A DNA stretch of 64,000 nt, taken from the NCBI GenBank assembly GCA_964510525.1, contig CAZECE010000071.1, forward strand, positions 1 through 64,000, written 5' to 3'. This stretch comes from CAZECE01 sp964510525. Lineage in GTDB: Bacteria; Pseudomonadota; Gammaproteobacteria; Pseudomonadales; JANQJO01. The notes below the pieces were generated by a model, which saw only the letters and a list, made by a program, of their open reading frames with translations, had not been told where the DNA came from and ran no database searches. The stretch's first letter is position 1, and each line of letters starts with the position of its first letter. Of the stretch, positions 59,812 to 64,000 are shown piece after piece. The position numbers and the translations under genes were made by a program.

Positions 59812-61710
59812 ATGCCATTAATTCATTTTGACCAAGTATCCCTTACATACGGCGATCGTACTCTGTTAAAAAAAGCCGAGTTTACCTTAGAGCCAGGCGA
59901 GCGAGTCTGCTTAATCGGGCGCAATGGCGCCGGCAAATCGAGTTTACAAAAACTGGTAATGGGTGAAATCAATCCAGACGATGGCGAAATCCGCTACAAA
60001 CAGCTGTTAAAAATAAGTCGTCTTGAGCAAGCCCTACCTGAAGCCCTGGATCTTAATGTGAATGACATCATTCACGAAGGGCTTAATGAGCTGAAAACCA
60101 CCATTGATACCTATAATACCGTCTCATCAGCTCCCGAGACACCCGATACTCCAAAGCAATTACAAGAACTGCAAGCTAAGATTGAATCTCTGGGGGGCTG
60201 GGAAATTCAACGCCAAGTCGATACACTGGTCTCACAGCTAGAACTGCCGCAACAAAAAAAACTGAGCGAGCTCTCGGGTGGCTGGCGAAGGCGCGTGATG
60301 CTGGGCAAAGCCTTGGTGAATCAGCCTGACGTTTTGCTGTTAGACGAACCCACGAACCATCTGGACATTCAAACCATCGAATGGCTTGAAAACCACCTCA
60401 AACAGTGCAATGCCTGCATTCTGTTCATCACCCATGATCGTATGTTTTTACAACGACTAGCGACTCGAATTTTAGAGCTGGATCGCGGCCAACTGACCAG
60501 CTGGCCAGGCAGTTTCAGCAACTATTTAAGGCGAAAACAAGAAACCGAAGAAGCCCAAGCGCATCAAGATGCCTTGTTCGATAAGAAACTTGCACAAGAA
60601 GAAGAATGGATTCGCCAAGGCATTAAAGCACGTCGAACTCGTAACGAAGGTCGCGTACGCAGCCTTCACGCCATGCGCGAAGAAGCCGCGCAACGCCAAC
60701 CAAAATCGCACACGGCCCGCATCCCCCAACAACAAGCCGAACCGTCTGGGCGCATTGTCATTAATGCTAAGAATGTTTCCATGTCCTTAGGCGGCCAGTC
60801 ACTGATTAGCGATTTTTCTTTAAAAATTCAACGCGGTGATCGCATCGGCATCATTGGCAACAACGGGGTCGGCAAAAGCACCCTGCTTCGTCTCTTGTTG
60901 GGCGAGCTGGAACCTGAAAAAGGCAGCGTCAAGCAAGGCTCGAATTTACAGATTCGTTATTTCGATCAGCTGCACCAAAAACTGATTCCAGAAAAATCCA
61001 TTGTTGATAACATCAGCGATGGAAAAGATTACATCAAGATTCACGGCAAAGACCGTCATGTTATTGGCTATCTCAGGGACTTTTTATTCTCCCATGAACG
61101 AGCGCAAACACCAGTCAAGGCTCTGTCAGGTGGGGAGCAAAACCGCGTCTTATTAGCCAAGCTCTTCAGCAAACCGGCCAATCTACTCGTACTGGATGAG
61201 CCCACCAATGATCTTGATGTCGAGATGCTCGAAGCCTTAGAAAACCACTTAAAAGCCTACAATGGCACATTACTGATCGTCAGTCATGATCGTAAATTTT
61301 TAGATAACGTCGTCAGCAGTATTTTAGTGTTTGAATCCGATGGTCAAATTGGTCATTACCACGGGGGTTACAGCGACTGGCTCAAGCACAATAAAGCCTT
61401 AGCGGTTGCAGAAAAAGAGCAAGCCCCTAGCAAGCAAAAGCCCAAAACAGAAAGTGAACCAACCGCGAGCAATGGTAAAAAAACCAAATTAAGCTACAAA
61501 CACCAACGCGAACTGGATGGCTTACCCTCTAAAATCGAAGCGTTAGAAACCACCATCGCAGAACTGGAAAACACCATCAGCGACCCCAACTTTTACGACC
61601 AAGACCACGGCCTTGTCGAGGCGACCTTAGATCAACTGGCAGAACATCAATCCGAATTAGAATATCTAATGGATCGCTGGCTAGAATTAGAAGAAGGCGG
61701 TCAAGCGTAA
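59812..61710 (+). CDS. uup: ABC-F ATPase Uup
   Basis: 632 residues, two ABC domains without membrane helices. First: GRNGAGKSS, LSGGWRRRVML, LLLDEPTNHLD. Second: GNNGVGKST, LSGGEQNRVLL, LVLDEPTNDLD. The inter-domain linker is present, and the C-terminal coiled coil (about 560-630) that marks Uup is clear. Uup-type ABC-F proteins act on ribosomes and affect transposon excision and DNA handling in E. coli. Confidence 0.93.
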   Translation: MPLIHFDQVSLTYGDRTLLKKAEFTLEPGERVCLIGRNGAGKSSLQKLVMGEINPDDGEIRYKQLLKISRLEQALPEALDLNVNDIIHEGLNELKTTIDTYNTVSSAPETPDTPKQLQELQAKIESLGGWEIQRQVDTLVSQLELPQQKKLSELSGGWRRRVMLGKALVNQPDVLLLDEPTNHLDIQTIEWLENHLKQCNACILFITHDRMFLQRLATRILELDRGQLTSWPGSFSNYLRRKQETEEAQAHQDALFDKKLAQEEEWIRQGIKARRTRNEGRVRSLHAMREEAAQRQPKSHTARIPQQQAEPSGRIVINAKNVSMSLGGQSLISDFSLKIQRGDRIGIIGNNGVGKSTLLRLLLGELEPEKGSVKQGSNLQIRYFDQLHQKLIPEKSIVDNISDGKDYIKIHGKDRHVIGYLRDFLFSHERAQTPVKALSGGEQNRVLLAKLFSKPANLLVLDEPTNDLDVEMLEALENHLKAYNGTLLIVSHDRKFLDNVVSSILVFESDGQIGHYHGGYSDWLKHNKALAVAEKEQAPSKQKPKTESEPTASNGKKTKLSYKHQRELDGLPSKIEALETTIAELENTISDPNFYDQDHGLVEATLDQLAEHQSELEYLMDRWLELEEGGQA

Positions 61711-61995
61711 TCGCGGTACACACTTCGATGACAACCCTTCACAACTGTACCTGTCATTACACACATTTTCCCCCTACCAACATTACCAAACAACTAAAAT
61801 GCAATTTACATGCAATTTTTTCAGATTTATTAGATTAATTTTAGATACAAACCATCACTCAATATGCCAATAAATTCATCGACAGTTACGAACAAATTCG
61901 TTAAAAATAACGTTACCTAAGCAGCAGTGAAAAAACTTAGTCCAGAAAATAACTTAGTCAACAAGTTAAGAACTGACACAGGAGATCTGCATATC

Positions 61996-62217
61996 ATGAA
62001 AAGAGTCAAACGAGATAAATCACATCGAGCGTTTCAAAGAGGGTATCAAGTGGGCTTATCCGGGCGATCCAGAGAGTTATGCCCTTTTGAAGAATTCAAA
62101 TCTCGGCAACATTGGCTTGAAGGCTGGCAGAATGGTCGTGCGGATCACTGGAGCGGTTTCTCAGGTATCGCCGGGTTGCACAAAGTGAATCAGCTTAGCT
62201 ATCAGCAACCTTGTTAA
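61996..62217 (+). CDS. rmf: Ribosome modulation factor RMF
   Basis: 73 residues. The N-terminal part MKRVKRDKSHRAFQRGYQVG and the GRSRELCPFEEFKSRQHWLEGWQNGRAD stretch match RMF, with a C-terminal extension of ~15 residues. It dimerises 70S ribosomes into inactive 100S particles in stationary phase. AGGAG lies 10 bases before the ATG at 61996; an upstream in-frame start (61927) is less likely. The AT-rich 285-base spacer upstream probably holds its growth-phase promoter. Confidence 0.92.
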   Translation: MKRVKRDKSHRAFQRGYQVGLSGRSRELCPFEEFKSRQHWLEGWQNGRADHWSGFSGIAGLHKVNQLSYQQPC

Positions 62218-62229
62218 CATCACACATCC

Positions 62230-62277
62230 CCCTCTTTTGAGGGCATTAAAGAAGGCCAACCGCCTTCCTATCTTTAA
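62230..62277. terminator. Two hairpins in the rmf/pyrD convergent spacer
   Basis: CCCTC/GAGGG (62230-62243) with a TTTT loop is followed by GAAGGC/GCCTTC (62251-62267) with loop CAACC, flanked by TTAAA and TTTAA. The second could end transcription from either side. Confidence 0.5.
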
Positions 62278-62306
62278 GGGGCGCAGGGTTAGAGTATTAA
62301 CCACTT

Positions 62307-63350
62307 TTATTTCTGACTCTGCGTTATTTTTCTATTTTGATGTAACAAATGGACAATATCTCTCAACAAACTTGGGCCTCGGTAGATCAAACCACTGTAC
62401 ACTTGAACCAAATCAGCGCCTAGATTCAACTTTTCAATGGCATCATCAGCACAGGTAATGCCTCCCACGCCAATAATAGGTAGCTTGCCTTGGGTACGTT
62501 TGAAAATTTGGCTTAATACTTGGTTCGACTTTCTCTTTAATGGTTTGCCACTGAGGCCCCCCATTTCTTGACCAAATGGCTGATCCTCTACGGCCGAATG
62601 ATCAATTGTTGTATTGGTTGCGATCACACCATCGGTCTGTTGAGACACGAGTGTATCAGCAATCACATCAACTTCTTCACCGGACAAATCAGGCGCTATT
62701 TTTACCAACAGGGGTTTACGCTTACCCAGGCGCTCATTTAAAACCTGCTGTTTATTCTTCAACTGTTTAAGCAACTCAACCAAATACTCTTGCGTCTGCA
62801 GTGCACGCAACCCGGGGGTATTAGGAGAAGAAAGATTCACCGTAATATAATCACAGTGCGCGTAAGCCGCTTCTAAACAAATCAAATAATCTTCTACCGC
62901 CAAATCAAGAGGCGTGTCTTTATTTTTACCAATGTTGACCCCAACAAGCCCCGGCACCTGCCGCTGGTTAAGACGCTCAACCAAGTAATCTATTCCCTTA
63001 TTGTTAAACCCCATCCGATTAATAATGGCCTCGCTCGCTGACAACCTAAAGAGCCGAGGTTTGGGGTTGCCGGGCTGCGGCTTTGGCGTCACGGTACCAA
63101 CTTCTACAAAACCAAAGCCCAAGGTTAACAAACCATCTAAGTAATCCGCATTTTTATCCAAGCCAGCCGCCACCCCCACAGGGTTCTTAAACGTCAACCC
63201 AAACACAGTTTTCGAAACAGCAGGCAATTCAGAGCCATTAAAAAAACCACACTTTTGAGCCATAGGTAGGCTCTTAAAGCTCACATCGTGAGCAAACTCT
63301 GGGGATAAACGAAATAGCAAAGGCCGAATGGCCTGATAGAAATCTGACAT
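62307..63350 (-). CDS. pyrD: Dihydroorotate dehydrogenase (quinone), class 2 PyrD
   Basis: 347 residues. An N-terminal membrane-associating helix (MSDFYQAIRPLLFRLSPEFAHD) leads to the FMN barrel: FKNPVGVAAGLDKNAD, FGFVEVGTVTPKPQPGNPKPRLFR, NRMGFNNKG, and the catalytic serine region VNLSSPNTPGLR. It oxidises dihydroorotate to orotate with quinone in pyrimidine synthesis. The ATG at 63350 is preferred to a TTG two codons upstream. Confidence 0.96.
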   Translation of the reverse strand: MSDFYQAIRPLLFRLSPEFAHDVSFKSLPMAQKCGFFNGSELPAVSKTVFGLTFKNPVGVAAGLDKNADYLDGLLTLGFGFVEVGTVTPKPQPGNPKPRLFRLSASEAIINRMGFNNKGIDYLVERLNQRQVPGLVGVNIGKNKDTPLDLAVEDYLICLEAAYAHCDYITVNLSSPNTPGLRALQTQEYLVELLKQLKNKQQVLNERLGKRKPLLVKIAPDLSGEEVDVIADTLVSQQTDGVIATNTTIDHSAVEDQPFGQEMGGLSGKPLKRKSNQVLSQIFKRTQGKLPIIGVGGITCADDAIEKLNLGADLVQVYSGLIYRGPSLLRDIVHLLHQNRKITQSQK

Positions 63351-63625
63351 CAGCAAAAGGACACACGTTTGTTTAAATGACTGAAAATCTTACTGAAATA
63401 CAGTGAAAATTCCTATTCTTAAAAGTCGTCTTTAGACTTTTAGGTCCCAATCTCTCCGGAAAAAACTAATCACAAACACAAAAAAATTTCGCGTTAACAT
63501 ATTTACAATAAAAACAATAACTTAGCATGTTAATTAAAAATTTGAAGACCAGAACACACTTTTTCTAATGATTTCAGACTAACAAATGACTGTATATCAC
63601 ACTATATCAACTAAAATTAAGTATT

Positions 63626-64000
63626 ATGAACAGAATTTTTAAACATAAATCTTCTTCACGCGGTTTTACGTTGATCGAGCTGATGATCACGCTCTCGATT
63701 GCAGCCATTTTATTCTCGATGGCCGCCCCTGCTTATCGAGACTTTACAATGAATAATTTGCTCGCCAGTCGCATGAACCATTTCAACAGCGTTTTACAGT
63801 ATGCGAGAAGCCAAGCCATAAAGGATAAATTGCCCATCACACTGTGCGCAAGTGCCGACGAATTGGCGACCTGCAATGGCACTGACTGGCAATCAGGCTG
63901 GGTATTGTTCTCCACCGATGCTGGCGCTAGCACCACCACCGTATTAAAAGTAGGCTCGGACTTCTCTGACAGTAACGACAGCACACTAACGGCAACGTTT
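63626..64000 (+). CDS. GspH/FimT-type pseudopilin, N-terminal 125 residues (cut by window end)
   Basis: The frame opens with ATG at 63626 and runs to the edge without a stop. A short basic leader ends in the prepilin peptidase site SSRG^FTLIELMITLS, with the Glu at +5 of the mature protein and a hydrophobic helix of about 20 residues. The GspH/FimT features (NHFNSVLQYARSQAI, ITLCAS, WQSGWVLFS) follow. It is a minor pilin of a type IV pilus or type II secretion system and may be the first gene of a minor-pilin cluster beyond the window. Confidence 0.9.
   Translation, partial: MNRIFKHKSSSRGFTLIELMITLSIAAILFSMAAPAYRDFTMNNLLASRMNHFNSVLQYARSQAIKDKLPITLCASADELATCNGTDWQSGWVLFSTDAGASTTTVLKVGSDFSDSNDSTLTATF

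Noticed and set aside
1..64000. tRNA, rRNA, CRISPR, insertion sequence or prophage
   Set aside because: No cloverleaf-like segment, regular spacer array, transposase, integrase or phage structural gene was seen on either strand.

Overview
The window looks like chromosome of a flagellated, aerobic, probably marine gammaproteobacterium of the Pseudomonas/Oceanospirillales type. The grounds are the gene order fliLMNOPQR-flhBA-flhF-flhG-fliA-cheYZA-motCD-cheW-DUF2802, the hemA-prfA-prmC-moeB block divergent from a TPR lipoprotein gene and lolB, System I cytochrome c maturation genes, class Ia ribonucleotide reductase with a very long NrdA, and lipid A genes. Base composition is moderately AT-leaning and looks even throughout. 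I see no insertion sequence, prophage, CRISPR array, tRNA or rRNA. A species cannot be named from sequence reading alone.

Layout. At 1-5400 there is a clipped gene end, a small membrane protein, a large c-di-GMP phosphodiesterase (EAL) and three poorly known genes. At 5624-8397 lies ccmABCDE (minus strand), with no ccmFGHI beside it. At 8469-10393, on the plus strand, a FliK-like protein and an FhlB-like export-switch protein overlap by 4 bases. At 10445-14624 come a secreted rhodanese, an acetolactate-synthase-like ThDP enzyme, and, divergent from it, a DUF4282 membrane protein plus dimeric dUTPase. The divergent promoter region carries three phased TTTTATAAAA palindromes. From 38638 down to 14638, one almost uninterrupted minus-strand block reads flagellar motor and export genes, chemotaxis, a second stator (motCD), two cheW genes, DUF2802, and then, 21 bases later, exbB-exbD-msbA-lpxK-phosphatase-murB.

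At 38824-42236 are prpB and an rstAB-like two-component pair (minus). At 42645-47054 is nrdAB (plus), with candidate NrdR and DnaA sites upstream. At 47140-48879 is a receiver/degenerate-GGDEF protein. At 49065-55855 lie moeB, prmC, prfA and hemA against the divergent TPR lipoprotein and lolB. At 55822-58826 are rfbD, rfbC and manC for surface sugar nucleotides. At 58967-59638 is an orphan gene, followed by uup, rmf, pyrD and the start of a type IV pseudopilin gene cut by the window end.

The genes mostly work together as a polar-flagellum and chemotaxis locus joined to envelope biogenesis. No clearly new multi-gene system stands out. The most unusual signals are regulatory or structural: the phased palindromes at 13226-13279, a recurring pattern of 13-23 bp tandem duplications in gene spacers, FlhB with NPQH in place of NPTH, two repeated helix motifs in the CheA linker with no ParC/ParP genes and no cheB nearby, and a GGDEF domain reading AGGRF.
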